This document shows, piece by piece, positions 1 to 7,873 of a DNA stretch of 64,000 bases. Source of the DNA: Paenimyroides baculatum (GTDB taxonomy: Bacteria; Bacteroidota; Bacteroidia; Flavobacteriales; Flavobacteriaceae). A model generated the notes under the pieces. The model worked only from the letters and a program-made list of their open reading frames with translations. It did no database searches and was not told the origin of the DNA. Where the stretch lies: positions 159,714-223,713 of the forward strand of contig NZ_VWSG01000006.1 of NCBI RefSeq assembly GCF_008629655.1, given 5' to 3'. The position numbers and the translations under genes were made by a program. The stretch's first letter is position 1. The number at the start of each line of letters is the position of its first letter.

Positions 1-423
1 AAAATCATTCCTGTTAAAAAGGTCATTTTAATTGCATCTGCTAAAAATAAAAGTGAATTACCTAAATGGTTTCTACTTGCAGGAAAGTTAAAATTAAATC
101 GAATAGTTCCTTCTTCATTATTAAAAACAACAAATTTTATTACCAATTGGCTTTTTGGAGCAACCACTTCAACAGAAAAGTTGTTATTGAAAAACATTAT
201 AAAAGATACTGATCCCAGATTTTTAAAATGGGCGGTCGATCAAATTGTTAATTGGAAAAACCTATCTGTACCTCAAAACTGCATTCGTATTCATGGCACA
301 AACGATCGTATTCTTCCTGCAAAATACCTAAAAGTTGATTACAAAATTAAAAACGGCGGACATTTTATGACGGTTAATAAAGCAAAAGAGATTGAAGTTA
401 TTATTAAAAAGCTTTGTTGTTAA
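1..423 (+). CDS. alpha/beta hydrolase, C-terminal part (truncated by window edge)
   Basis: The reading frame is open from base 1 to a TAA at 421-423, so about 140 C-terminal residues are present and the start lies left of the window. The visible part ends with two elements typical of alpha/beta hydrolases: an Asp in HGTNDRILP (acid of the triad) and a His in GGHFM (catalytic base) near the C terminus. The nucleophile elbow should lie upstream and cannot be seen. An internal start at 181 is unlikely to be real because homology-like sequence continues upstream of it. Substrate cannot be predicted. Confidence 0.75.
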   Translation, partial: KIIPVKKVILIASAKNKSELPKWFLLAGKLKLNRIVPSSLLKTTNFITNWLFGATTSTEKLLLKNIIKDTDPRFLKWAVDQIVNWKNLSVPQNCIRIHGTNDRILPAKYLKVDYKIKNGGHFMTVNKAKEIEVIIKKLCC

Positions 424-478
424 TGATTTATTCATTTTCAGGTTTGTTAAAAACCAAAAATCTATAATGTTTAAGATG

Positions 479-486
479 TATCTTTG
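479..486 (+). promoter_or_regulatory. -7 promoter element (TATCTTTG) for the acyltransferase gene
   Basis: Perfect match to the Bacteroidota TAnnTTTG -7 element, 17 bases before the ATG at 504. No clear -33 TTTG is seen at the usual spacing. Confidence 0.55.
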
Positions 487-503
487 TTATTTCAAAAGAA
501 AAT

Positions 504-1319
504 ATGAGCTTGTTTAAAAAAGATCCGTTCGGACATATAATATTTATCAAAAAGTGGTTAATCAGAATCTTTGGTGTTCTTACGCATAAGCGCTACCGTG
601 GCTTTAACCAGTTGGTAATTGATGGATCTGAAGTCATAAAAAATCTTCCTGAAAACAACGTACTTTTTATATCGAACCATCAAACGTATTTTGCCGATGT
701 AGTGGCAATGTTTCATGTTTTCAATGCCAGTTTAAAGGGTAGAGTTGATAATATTAAGAATGTACTTTATCTATGGAATCCAAAGATGAATCTCTATTAC
801 GTTAGTGCGAAGGAAACAATGGAATCGGGTATTTTACCAAGGATTATGGGTTATACCGGAGCAATAACCGTTGAAAGAACGTGGCGTGCAAAAGGGAAAG
901 ATGTTGAAGAAAAAAAAGCTGTTAACCCGAACGATACCGAAAATATTAAAAAAGCGTTACAAGATGGTTGGGTAATTACGTTTCCGCAGGGAACCACCAA
1001 ATCATTTAAACCGGTGCGTAAGGGAACGGCACATATTATTAAGGAGCATAAACCAATTGTGGTACCTATCGTTATTGATGGATTTCGACGTTCGTTTGAT
1101 AAAAAAGGATTGTGGCTTAAAAAGAAAGGTATTCTACAAACTTTTACTATTAAAGAACCTTTACAGATTGATTATGAAAACGAAACCATTGAACAGATTG
1201 TTGAAAAAATCGAATATGCTATTGAACAGCATCCGTCGTTTTTAAAAGTGATTCCTACCGAAGTTATTGAAAGCGATAAAAAACTGAATAAAGACCGTCG
1301 TTTTCCGTTTGAATATTAA
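504..1319 (+). CDS. 1-acyl-sn-glycerol-3-phosphate acyltransferase family protein (PlsC-like)
   Basis: A 271-residue protein with the glycerolipid acyltransferase signature: NHQTYFAD (NHx4D motif, about residues 57-64) and FPQGTTKSF (variant of FPEGTR, about 160). Such enzymes transfer an acyl chain to lysophosphatidic acid or a related lysolipid at the inner membrane. The motif has Gln where the classic family has Glu, a variant I have seen in Bacteroidota homologues, so the exact acceptor is uncertain. It is monocistronic, with its own -7 element, and converges on a small outer-membrane protein gene. Confidence 0.8.
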   Translation: MSLFKKDPFGHIIFIKKWLIRIFGVLTHKRYRGFNQLVIDGSEVIKNLPENNVLFISNHQTYFADVVAMFHVFNASLKGRVDNIKNVLYLWNPKMNLYYVSAKETMESGILPRIMGYTGAITVERTWRAKGKDVEEKKAVNPNDTENIKKALQDGWVITFPQGTTKSFKPVRKGTAHIIKEHKPIVVPIVIDGFRRSFDKKGLWLKKKGILQTFTIKEPLQIDYENETIEQIVEKIEYAIEQHPSFLKVIPTEVIESDKKLNKDRRFPFEY

Positions 1320-1357
1320 TTGACTCAAGTTTTCTACAATTAACTTTTATGAAACAC

Positions 1358-1384
1358 CGTCACTTCGAGCGAAGTCGAGAAGTT
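1358..1384. repeat. dispersed Bacteroidota palindromic repeat (CACTTCGAGCGAAGT type)
   Basis: A 27-base unit containing ACTTCG-AG-CGAAGT arms followed by CGAGAAGT. It sits between two convergent genes. This kind of unit is familiar from flavobacterial intergenic regions; a related degenerate unit occurs at 3925-3949. It may form a small hairpin but has no T tract. Confidence 0.55.
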
Positions 1385-1386
1385 AA

Positions 1387-1830
1387 TTAAAAAGCATTCA
1401 GCGGAATATTAAATCCTAACGAAAAACTGAAGCCATCAATTGGTTTTAAATCTTGCTTAGTTTTAATATCAAAACCGTATCCAAAACCAAACTCAACAAT
1501 ACTTGCTATAGATAATCCTACTTTAGGCGTGGCAGTGTACGGCGTTAATTCGCCTTCTACAAACGGAACAATTAAATTGTTAAACGTAGGGTAAAATGTA
1601 AAACTTCCTTCAGGAATTACCAAAAACTGATCTCTAAAATAAGCTAAATTAGCATTGGCTTCCAGTTTAATTCCTACTGCATTTCCTGCCAACGGCTGTA
1701 AATAATAACCACCTACTTTTAGCATGTTTCCTGCTTGTGACTGATAAGCCACCGACGGACCCACTAAAAAATCTTGGGCATTTGCTAACAAAGGAAATGC
1801 TAAAGTAATGATGAATAAGAATTTTTTCAT
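1387..1830 (-). CDS. small exported beta-barrel-like protein
   Basis: A 147-residue protein with a signal peptide (MKKFLFIITLAFPLLANAQ, cleavage after Ala-18/Gln-19) followed by alternating hydrophobic/polar strands rich in Gly, Tyr and Phe and ending in Phe. This pattern suggests a small outer-membrane or periplasmic beta-barrel protein. No named family is recognised. It stands alone, convergent with the acyltransferase and downstream of tpiA, separated from it by two inverted repeats. Confidence 0.6.
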   Translation of the reverse strand: MKKFLFIITLAFPLLANAQDFLVGPSVAYQSQAGNMLKVGGYYLQPLAGNAVGIKLEANANLAYFRDQFLVIPEGSFTFYPTFNNLIVPFVEGELTPYTATPKVGLSIASIVEFGFGYGFDIKTKQDLKPIDGFSFSLGFNIPLNAF

Positions 1831-1872
1831 TTGTAGATTTTTAAGTTTTAATAGCCATTTTGTTTGGAATTA

Positions 1873-1905
1873 AGACCTCACAGGTTTTTAAAACCTGTGA
1901 GGTCT
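1873..1905. repeat. 33-base inverted repeat (AGACCTCACAGG family)
   Basis: Perfect 16-base arms (AGACCTCACAGGTTTT and its complement) around one T. It is of the dispersed intergenic repeat type seen in many flavobacteria and could also act as a bidirectional terminator, though no long T tract follows. Confidence 0.6.
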
Positions 1906-1929
1906 GTCTTTATTAGAAGCTTCTCGTTC

Positions 1930-1975
1930 ATAGAAACCAAGCTTCTCATCACCCAACGAGAAGCTTGATTTCTAT
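1930..1975 (-). terminator. hairpin after tpiA
   Basis: Arms ATAGAAA-CAAGCTTCTC and its near-complement GAGAAGCTTGATTTCTAT enclose a short loop and overlap the tpiA stop codon (1972-1974). A third copy of the AAGCTTCTC arm at 1917-1927 allows an alternative pairing. There is no strong T tract, so a terminator role is probable rather than certain. Confidence 0.45.
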
Positions 1976-2721
1976 ATCGCATTAATAATCGCAGTGAAAT
2001 CTGCAGTATTTAAAGCGGCACCGCCAATTAAACCACCGTCAACATCGGGTTGCGAAAAAATGGTTTTTGCATTGTCTGGCTTTACGCTGCCACCGTATAA
2101 AATGGTCACGTTATCTGCCAAACTGCCGTAATGATGAGCAATTTGCTCGCGAATAAACTGATGCATTTCTTGTGCTTCTTCCGGAGTTGCAGTTTCGCCT
2201 GTACCAATTGCCCAAACAGGTTCGTAAGCAATTATTATGTTTTCCCAAGCTTCTTTTGGTAAATGAAACAAAGAATCTTTTAACTGATAAAACACCACGT
2301 TTTGAAACTGTTTGCTTTTACGGTCTTTTAATTCTTCGCCTACACAAAAAATCACGCGCATTTTATGGCGTAAAGCGGTATCAACTTTATTTGCCAATGA
2401 AGACGGAGTTTCCTTAAAATACTGTCTGCGTTCTGAATGCCCCAAAATAACGGTTTCAACACCTACGCTTTTTAGCATATCGGCAGAAATTTCGCCTGTA
2501 AAAGCACCACCTTCAGCCTGATGCATATTTTGTGCAGCTACCGTAATATTGGTGTCTTCTAAAATTTGCGTTGCCAGCATTAAGTTGGTAAAAGCCGGTG
2601 CAACCATAACCTCGACTTCTTTACCGGTTGGCATATTGTTTACTAAATCATTTAAAAAAGCTACAGTTTCCTGTGCGTTTTTATGCATTTTCCAGTTGCC
2701 TGCAATAACTTTATGTCTCAT
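1972..2721 (-). CDS. tpiA: triosephosphate isomerase
   Basis: A 249-residue protein of standard length. It interconverts dihydroxyacetone phosphate and glyceraldehyde-3-phosphate in glycolysis. All family landmarks are present: N-terminal GNWKMHK (catalytic Lys), ILGHSERR (catalytic His), AYEPVWAIGTG (catalytic Glu) and the phosphate-binding YGGSVKPDN. It begins 1 base after the TlpA-like gene ends, so the two are very likely co-transcribed. The order thioredoxin-like lipoprotein then tpiA is common in Flavobacteriia. Confidence 0.97.
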   Translation of the reverse strand: MRHKVIAGNWKMHKNAQETVAFLNDLVNNMPTGKEVEVMVAPAFTNLMLATQILEDTNITVAAQNMHQAEGGAFTGEISADMLKSVGVETVILGHSERRQYFKETPSSLANKVDTALRHKMRVIFCVGEELKDRKSKQFQNVVFYQLKDSLFHLPKEAWENIIIAYEPVWAIGTGETATPEEAQEMHQFIREQIAHHYGSLADNVTILYGGSVKPDNAKTIFSQPDVDGGLIGGAALNTADFTAIINAI

Positions 2722-2722
2722 A

Positions 2723-3304
2723 TTAAGGTTGTAATTTATCTAATGTTTTAATTAAAAGGGTGTCGTTTGCTACAATGGCTTTTTTAAGTGCGATGTTTCC
2801 TTGGGCATCGACTAAAATATAACGCGGAATCCAATCTAATTGAATAGACTGACCAAATTCGTCTTTCATTTTTTCGTTCAGATAGTAGTGATCGCCTTTT
2901 AAATCGTAATTTTTAATAGCTTCTGTCCATTTGTCTTTTGTTTTATCTAACGATAGAAAAACGTAAGACGCCTTTGGATATTTCTGCTGAAGGTTCTTTA
3001 ATTCGGGAAATCCTTTGATACAATCGGGACACCATGATGCCCAAACATCAATAACGATTGGAGATCCTTTATGCTTCTCTAAAATGTTTTTGAACGAAAT
3101 TTTGTTTCCTGAAACATCGTCAAACTCCTTATTTAAAGTAACCGAACTGAATTTTTTATCGTTAATTGAAATGGTATCTTTTTTAATTGCCAACGTATCT
3201 TTAAGATCTTCTATTTCGTGTGCAATTTTCTCGTCAACTTTTTTAGTATCACAACTTATCGCGATAAATCCCAAAGCTAAAAGGGTTATAAAAATCTTTT
3301 TCAT
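2723..3304 (-). CDS. TlpA-family thiol-disulfide lipoprotein
   Basis: A 193-residue protein with a lipoprotein signal (ISC, Cys-18 lipidated) and a thioredoxin/AhpC-like fold. The active site is WASWCPDC (Cys-92 and Cys-95). Family members are envelope-anchored reductants acting on cytochrome c or other exported proteins. It sits between a GNAT gene (9 bases upstream) and tpiA (1 base downstream). The partner reductase may be the DsbD-type protein at 48470-50446, but that is inference. Confidence 0.85.
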   Translation of the reverse strand: MKKIFITLLALGFIAISCDTKKVDEKIAHEIEDLKDTLAIKKDTISINDKKFSSVTLNKEFDDVSGNKISFKNILEKHKGSPIVIDVWASWCPDCIKGFPELKNLQQKYPKASYVFLSLDKTKDKWTEAIKNYDLKGDHYYLNEKMKDEFGQSIQLDWIPRYILVDAQGNIALKKAIVANDTLLIKTLDKLQP

Positions 3305-3313
3305 ATTTAATAA

Positions 3314-3859
3314 TTATTTTCGTTCATCTGTTGATAAAATTGCATAGCCATAATTATCTGACCAGCCAGATTTTAAAGGTAATAATTTTCTAGTATGCGC
3401 TTCTCTTAACATTCCAACTTTTTCTAAAACAGTTATTGAGCCAATGTTTTCAATTGCACAACCGGCTTCTATTCTGTGGAGGTTAAGATTTTCAAACCCA
3501 AAATCTATTATTTTTTTTAAACTTTCAGTCGCATAACCTTTATTCCAAAAATTGAAATGATATTGAAACCAAACTTCTGCGTTCCTATAATGTTCTTTTC
3601 CTAAATTTAGTCCAATTAATCCGATAAATTTATTTTCTTCAATCAATTCAACTACAAAAGTATATCGTTTGATATTTTCTTGGCTATTATCAGAAATCCA
3701 TTTTTCAACAGAAACAGATGTTTCGTATATATTCTGTGGAATTCCTGCAGTATTAAACTTGGCTGTTTCTTCTAAACACTGTAAATTATAAACGTTTTCA
3801 ATATCTAATTCAGAAATAAGTCTAATATTTAATCTTTCGGTTTTTAAATTAATTTCCAT
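3314..3859 (-). CDS. GNAT family N-acetyltransferase (RimJ/RimL-like)
   Basis: A 181-residue protein starting MEINLKTERLNIRLIS, typical of the RimJ/RimL branch of GNAT enzymes. The acetyl-CoA-binding region is NKGYATESLKKII, followed by LHRIEAGCAIEN and GSITVLEKVGM. The target could be a protein N terminus, an amino acid or a small molecule; none can be chosen. It appears inserted into an otherwise conserved redox/glycolysis gene run, and its upstream flank (3860-3981) holds a degenerate dispersed repeat. Confidence 0.8.
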   Translation of the reverse strand: MEINLKTERLNIRLISELDIENVYNLQCLEETAKFNTAGIPQNIYETSVSVEKWISDNSQENIKRYTFVVELIEENKFIGLIGLNLGKEHYRNAEVWFQYHFNFWNKGYATESLKKIIDFGFENLNLHRIEAGCAIENIGSITVLEKVGMLREAHTRKLLPLKSGWSDNYGYAILSTDERK

Positions 3860-3924
3860 TTTTTAAATATTGTCTTGGATAAAAGTTGAGCAGTTCAATG
3901 TATCGAGGAGTTTTTTAATTATAA

Positions 3925-3949
3925 GTTCTCGACAAGCTAGAACTGACGA
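3925..3949. repeat. degenerate dispersed repeat (TTCTCGACAAGCT type)
   Basis: The 25-base sequence starting GTTCTCGACAAGCTAGAACT resembles the other half of the intergenic repeat class seen at 1358-1384. The 122-base interval 3860-3981 contains nothing else recognisable. Confidence 0.4.
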
Positions 3950-3981
3950 AGATCGATTAATATAAACTTTCGATAATTACA

Positions 3982-5058
3982 CTATTTTAATTTAATTCTT
4001 GGATCTAAATAAGCGTAGATTAAATCTACTAAAATGGTAATTAATACAAAGGTGGTGGCTACAACGATAACCGATCCCATGATTACCGGAAGGTCTAAAT
4101 TATTCAGCGCATCAACTATTTCTTTACCTAAACCGTTCCAGCCGAAAATATATTCAACAAAAACCGCACCAGCCAACATAGATGCAAACCAACCCGAAAT
4201 TGCTGTTACAACCGGATTCATAGCATTTTTCAACGCATGTTTGGTTATGATTTTATAGGTCGATAATCCTTTGGCTCTTGCGGTACGAATGTATTCCTGA
4301 TTCATTACTTCTAACAGCGAATTTCGCATTAACTGTATTACAACACCCAATGGTCGAATTCCTAAAACCACTGCGGGAAGTATGGCGTTTTTCAATGCTA
4401 AATGCGTTCCTTCTCCAAAATCATCAACTTCGTACAAACTGCCGGTCATGTTTAAACCCGTGTAATTGTGCAACACGTAGCCAAAAATCCAAGCGAATAA
4501 AATTGCACTGAAAAACGATGGTACACTCATACCTAACGTACTGATTAACGCAATCAATCGATCGAAAAAACTGTTGGCATTCAAAGCCGATAAAACGCCC
4601 AACACTACACCAATAAGCAATGCAATTACAATGGAAAGCACGGCTAAAACTACGGTACTTGGCAGGGTGTGTAAAATAATATCGGTTACTTTTTTGCCGT
4701 TTTTCTGGAAACTTTCGCGCAGATAAGGCGTTTTTAAAACGACATCGTACTTTTTTGTGCTGAATAAAACGCTTCCACCATATTTTTCTTCAGTATAAAA
4801 CGTATAATGATCGTTTTGATTTTTGTGAAACGATACCGGCGATAAATCGTTCAAATAATATAAATATTGTGTTGAAACGGGTTGGTCAAAACCATACTTC
4901 TTTTTAATTAATGCCAATTGTTCCGAGTTTTCGTTTTGATCTAACATCATTCTGGCAGGATCGCCCGGCAAAATGTTGAACAATATAAACACAACGGTTA
5001 CTACGCCAAAAAGCGTAAAAAACGAATAGCCTAATTTATTTAGAAAGTAGGTAACCAC
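3982..5058 (-). CDS. ABC transporter permease, DppB/OppB family
   Basis: A 358-residue inner-membrane permease. The N-terminal hydrophobic segment ends in NILPGDPARMML, characteristic of peptide/nickel permeases, and the cytoplasmic EAA loop RTARAKGLSTYKIITKHALKNAM contacts an ATPase. About six membrane spans are predicted, with an unusually long periplasmic insert (about residues 50-110) after the first. It starts with GTG overlapping the previous stop codon by one base (TAGTGG). No substrate-binding or ATPase gene is adjacent, so partners must be encoded elsewhere. Confidence 0.85.
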   Translation of the reverse strand: MVTYFLNKLGYSFFTLFGVVTVVFILFNILPGDPARMMLDQNENSEQLALIKKKYGFDQPVSTQYLYYLNDLSPVSFHKNQNDHYTFYTEEKYGGSVLFSTKKYDVVLKTPYLRESFQKNGKKVTDIILHTLPSTVVLAVLSIVIALLIGVVLGVLSALNANSFFDRLIALISTLGMSVPSFFSAILFAWIFGYVLHNYTGLNMTGSLYEVDDFGEGTHLALKNAILPAVVLGIRPLGVVIQLMRNSLLEVMNQEYIRTARAKGLSTYKIITKHALKNAMNPVVTAISGWFASMLAGAVFVEYIFGWNGLGKEIVDALNNLDLPVIMGSVIVVATTFVLITILVDLIYAYLDPRIKLK

Positions 5059-6149
5059 TATTTTTTAATTTCGGAATAATTCTTTTTCAAGATGGTTTTT
5101 AGTTCTGATCCAACGAATTTTTTCTCGTTAATACCGTCCCATTCTTTGATTTTGTTACCATTCCAAAAATAAATGATTCCAGGTGTATCTTTACCGCTAC
5201 CCAACAATTTCCAAAACGGAATTACCTCAATAATCTTGTAAGGATATATTGCACCAGCAAACGAAAAGAAATCAGGAATTTTCTCTGGTTCTTCGTTCAT
5301 AAAAACAATTTGGATTTTCGGGAAATTTTTATCTTTCGCTTTCATTTCCGTCAGTTCTTTTGCAACATCTCTACAATGCTCACAACCAGGTACAAACAAT
5401 GCCAATATTTTTTTACCTTGATCGATATTCGAAAAATACTGTGCATAACCCGATTTTACTTGTGCAGGTTCATCAACAACCGGTTTAGCTATTTCAGTCG
5501 GAACTTCTTCTGTAACCGTTGTTTCAGCTGGAGTTATAGCTACCGGTTCAGTTGGTTGTGTTTCAATCGTTTCTGTTTTTTCTAAAGGCGTTTCAATTTC
5601 TTCTGTAGCAACTTCTGCTACTTTTGGCTGAATTGGCGCGATCATAAATAATGCTAAAATTGATGCAAAAGTTATGGTTGATAAAACCCAGAAATTGTTC
5701 CCTTCTTTTACCGTTTTAGATGTAACGTATAAGTAAATGATCAATAAGATAATGGCAACAACGTTTTTAATAATCGCTTCGATAGGTGTCATTGGCAACA
5801 AACTTCCAAAACATCCGCAGTTACCAGAATTACCACCGGTTTGTATGGTATCAATCGTTAAATGAACTGTGAAAACCACCAACATTAATATGGTAGACGG
5901 AACTACAATTCTTCGCAAGAAATTATTCTGTAACAGTAAAATTCCTAATGCCAATTCAATGCCAATCAAAATTCGAGAGAAAAATACGGCAAAATCTTCC
6001 GAAAATCCAAGTGGATACAATTGCTTAACTTCAAATGTTGAAATAGCAAAATACGGACTCGGGTATAATTTGGCAACGGCAGAAATCAAGAATAAAAACG
6101 AAATAATTATTCTAATTGTCCACGGTAAATATTTTTTAAAGTTTTCCAT
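5058..6149 (-). CDS. BT_3928-type membrane protein: MauE/DoxX-like domain plus thioredoxin-like domain
   Basis: A 363-residue protein. Residues 1 to about 180 contain five or so membrane spans resembling MauE/DoxX redox membrane proteins, including a CGCFG motif. Residues about 185-230 form a Pro/Thr/Glu-rich linker. The C-terminal part is thioredoxin-like with FVPGCEHC (Cys about 255 and 258). The architecture suggests transfer of electrons across the membrane to a periplasmic thioredoxin domain. It sits between DUF1599 (33 bases upstream) and the permease (1-base overlap), probably in one operon. Confidence 0.75.
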   Translation of the reverse strand: MENFKKYLPWTIRIIISFLFLISAVAKLYPSPYFAISTFEVKQLYPLGFSEDFAVFFSRILIGIELALGILLLQNNFLRRIVVPSTILMLVVFTVHLTIDTIQTGGNSGNCGCFGSLLPMTPIEAIIKNVVAIILLIIYLYVTSKTVKEGNNFWVLSTITFASILALFMIAPIQPKVAEVATEEIETPLEKTETIETQPTEPVAITPAETTVTEEVPTEIAKPVVDEPAQVKSGYAQYFSNIDQGKKILALFVPGCEHCRDVAKELTEMKAKDKNFPKIQIVFMNEEPEKIPDFFSFAGAIYPYKIIEVIPFWKLLGSGKDTPGIIYFWNGNKIKEWDGINEKKFVGSELKTILKKNYSEIKK

Positions 6150-6182
6150 TTTTATTTTTCAAAATAAGGTTTAAAATATATA

Positions 6183-6725
6183 TTATTGGGCAAAATCCAT
6201 TAAAATTAAAGCAAAAACCGCGTAATTAATCATGTCTTGATAATTAGCATCCAATCCTTCTGAAACAATGGTTTTTCCGTTATTGTCTTCAATTTGTTTA
6301 ACGCGCAACAATTTTTGCAGAATAATATCGGTGTGCGATGAAATACGCATATCGCGCCAAGCCTCGCCGTAATCGTGGTTTTTATTCAGCATTAATTCCT
6401 TGGTAATCGCCAAATGTTTATCGTACAAATCAATTGCTTCTTGGTTTGTTAGATCGGCTTCTTTAGAAACCCCTTTTTCCAACTGAATCAACGCCATAAT
6501 GCTGTAATTGATGATTCCAATGAATTCTGAAGTTTCATCTTCATCAATCTTTCTTACATCATTTTCCTGTAAAGATCTAATTCTACACGCTTTAATGTAA
6601 ATTTGATCGGTTAACGACGGTAGTCTTAAAATGCGCCACGCACACCCGTAATCTTGTAATTTTTTAATGTATAATTGTCGGCAAATGGCAATTATTTTAT
6701 CATATTGTTCCGCTGTAGAAAGCAT
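6183..6725 (-). CDS. DUF1599 domain protein with internal duplication
   Basis: A 180-residue protein of unknown function found throughout Bacteroidota. It consists of two tandem copies of one unit: each has a DYGxAWR segment, then TDxI, then an Arg-rich helix, then a hydrophobic helix (INYSIMALI in copy one, INYAVFALI in copy two). The start at 6725 (MLSTAEQYDK) was chosen because the upstream ATG at 6764 would lie above the -7 element at 6753-6760. It heads the leftward redox gene cluster and is divergent from folP. Confidence 0.75.
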   Translation of the reverse strand: MLSTAEQYDKIIAICRQLYIKKLQDYGCAWRILRLPSLTDQIYIKACRIRSLQENDVRKIDEDETSEFIGIINYSIMALIQLEKGVSKEADLTNQEAIDLYDKHLAITKELMLNKNHDYGEAWRDMRISSHTDIILQKLLRVKQIEDNNGKTIVSEGLDANYQDMINYAVFALILMDFAQ

Positions 6726-6732
6726 ATTCAAG

Positions 6733-6740
6733 TATCTTTG
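6733..6740 (+). promoter_or_regulatory. -7 element (TATCTTTG) for folP
   Basis: Perfect TAnnTTTG match reading rightward. Transcription would start near 6745, giving folP a leader of about 65 bases. Confidence 0.5.
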
Positions 6741-6752
6741 TGTAAATTTTAT

Positions 6753-6760
6753 CAAAAATA
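6753..6760 (-). promoter_or_regulatory. -7 element (TATTTTTG) for DUF1599
   Basis: Perfect TAnnTTTG match on the minus strand, 27 bases before the DUF1599 ATG. It faces the folP element at 6733-6740, so the two start sites fall within a few bases of each other. Confidence 0.5.
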
Positions 6761-6811
6761 ACAATCTGTTTTCACAATAAAAATTAAAAGCAGGTAATTA
6801 TTCCAATAATA

Positions 6812-7639
6812 ATGAAATCAATCAACTGTAAAGGCAAATTAATCACGTTTGAAGTTCCAAAAGTAATGGGGATTTTAAATGTTACACCCAATTCTTTTTT
6901 CGATGGCGGATTGCATAATTCGTTAGAAAAAATCGAACAACAAACCGAAAGAATGTTGTTAGAAGGTGCTGATATTATTGATATTGGTGCGTATTCAACT
7001 CAACCAAATGCACCTTTTGTTTCAGAAAAAGAAGAGTTGGAACGAATTACCCCTGTGGTGAAACATTTGGTTGATAAATTTCCCGATATTATTTTATCAG
7101 TTGATACTTTTAGGTCTGAAGTTGCAAAACAGACATTGGATTTGGGTGCAGCGATGATAAACGATGTTTCGGCAGGAAATTTAGACGATAAAATGATGCA
7201 GGTTGTAGGTAGTTTTAAAGCGCCGTACATTATGATGCACATGAAGGGAACGCCGAAAAACATGCAGCAGTTTACCAATTATGATGATGTTATGCAGGAA
7301 ATGATTTATTATTTTTCTGATAAAATAGCACAGGCACAAAAGCACGGAATTGTTGATGTGATTGTGGATCCCGGTTTTGGATTTTCGAAAACATTGGATC
7401 AGAATTACGAAGTTTTAAATAAGCTGGATTTACTGCGGCATTTAAATGTTCCGGTATTATCGGCACTTTCAAGAAAATCGATGATTTATAAATTTTTCAA
7501 AACCACGCCGCAAGAGGCATTAAACGGAACAACGGTTTTAAATACCATTTCATTAACAAAAGGAGCTAATTTGTTGCGTGTACACGATGTGAAAGAAGCG
7601 GTAGAATGTGTAAAACTATATAAGAAAACAGATAATTAA
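6812..7639 (+). CDS. folP: dihydropteroate synthase
   Basis: A 275-residue enzyme condensing p-aminobenzoate with 6-hydroxymethyl-dihydropterin diphosphate in folate synthesis. Family motifs are all visible: GILNVTPNSFFDGG, DIGAYSTQP, DTFRSEVA, NDVSAG, MMHMKGTPKNMQ, VDPGFGFSKT and SRKSMIYK. Length is standard. Monocistronic, divergent from DUF1599. It pairs functionally with the pabB-type gene at 45871-47166, which supplies the p-aminobenzoate branch. Confidence 0.96.
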   Translation: MKSINCKGKLITFEVPKVMGILNVTPNSFFDGGLHNSLEKIEQQTERMLLEGADIIDIGAYSTQPNAPFVSEKEELERITPVVKHLVDKFPDIILSVDTFRSEVAKQTLDLGAAMINDVSAGNLDDKMMQVVGSFKAPYIMMHMKGTPKNMQQFTNYDDVMQEMIYYFSDKIAQAQKHGIVDVIVDPGFGFSKTLDQNYEVLNKLDLLRHLNVPVLSALSRKSMIYKFFKTTPQEALNGTTVLNTISLTKGANLLRVHDVKEAVECVKLYKKTDN

Positions 7640-7640
7640 T

Positions 7641-7860
7641 TTGCCACAGATTCACAGATAAAAAACACTTATGTATGAAGATTTTCTAACTGAATGTCCA
7701 ATTTAAATAACCACAGATTTAGGGATTTACATTGATTTATAATCCTAAAAATCTTTTAATCTGTGGTAAAAAAAAATTAAAAGAGTGTTGATGCATTTTA
7801 AGTATATATTTGGCTTTTGAAATCTATAAGAATATAAATCTGTGCATCTGTGGTAAAAAG
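7641..7860. repeat. cluster of CCACAGATT / AATCTGTGG repeat units
   Basis: The gap after folP holds three related pieces: CCACAGATTCACAGAT near 7644, an inverted repeat with ACCACAGATT at 7710-7719 and AATCTGTGGT at 7758-7767 (with an inner TTAGGGATT/AATCCTAA stem), and AATCTGTGCATCTGTGG at 7837-7854. A related unit is at 30941-30976. This is a common class of intergenic repeat in Bacteroidota. Confidence 0.6.
7805..7812 (+). promoter_or_regulatory. -7 element (TATATTTG) for the lipoprotein gene
   Basis: Perfect TAnnTTTG match inside the repeat-rich gap, 61 bases before the ATG at 7874. Confidence 0.4.
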
Positions 7861-7873
7861 ATAAAATCTATCA

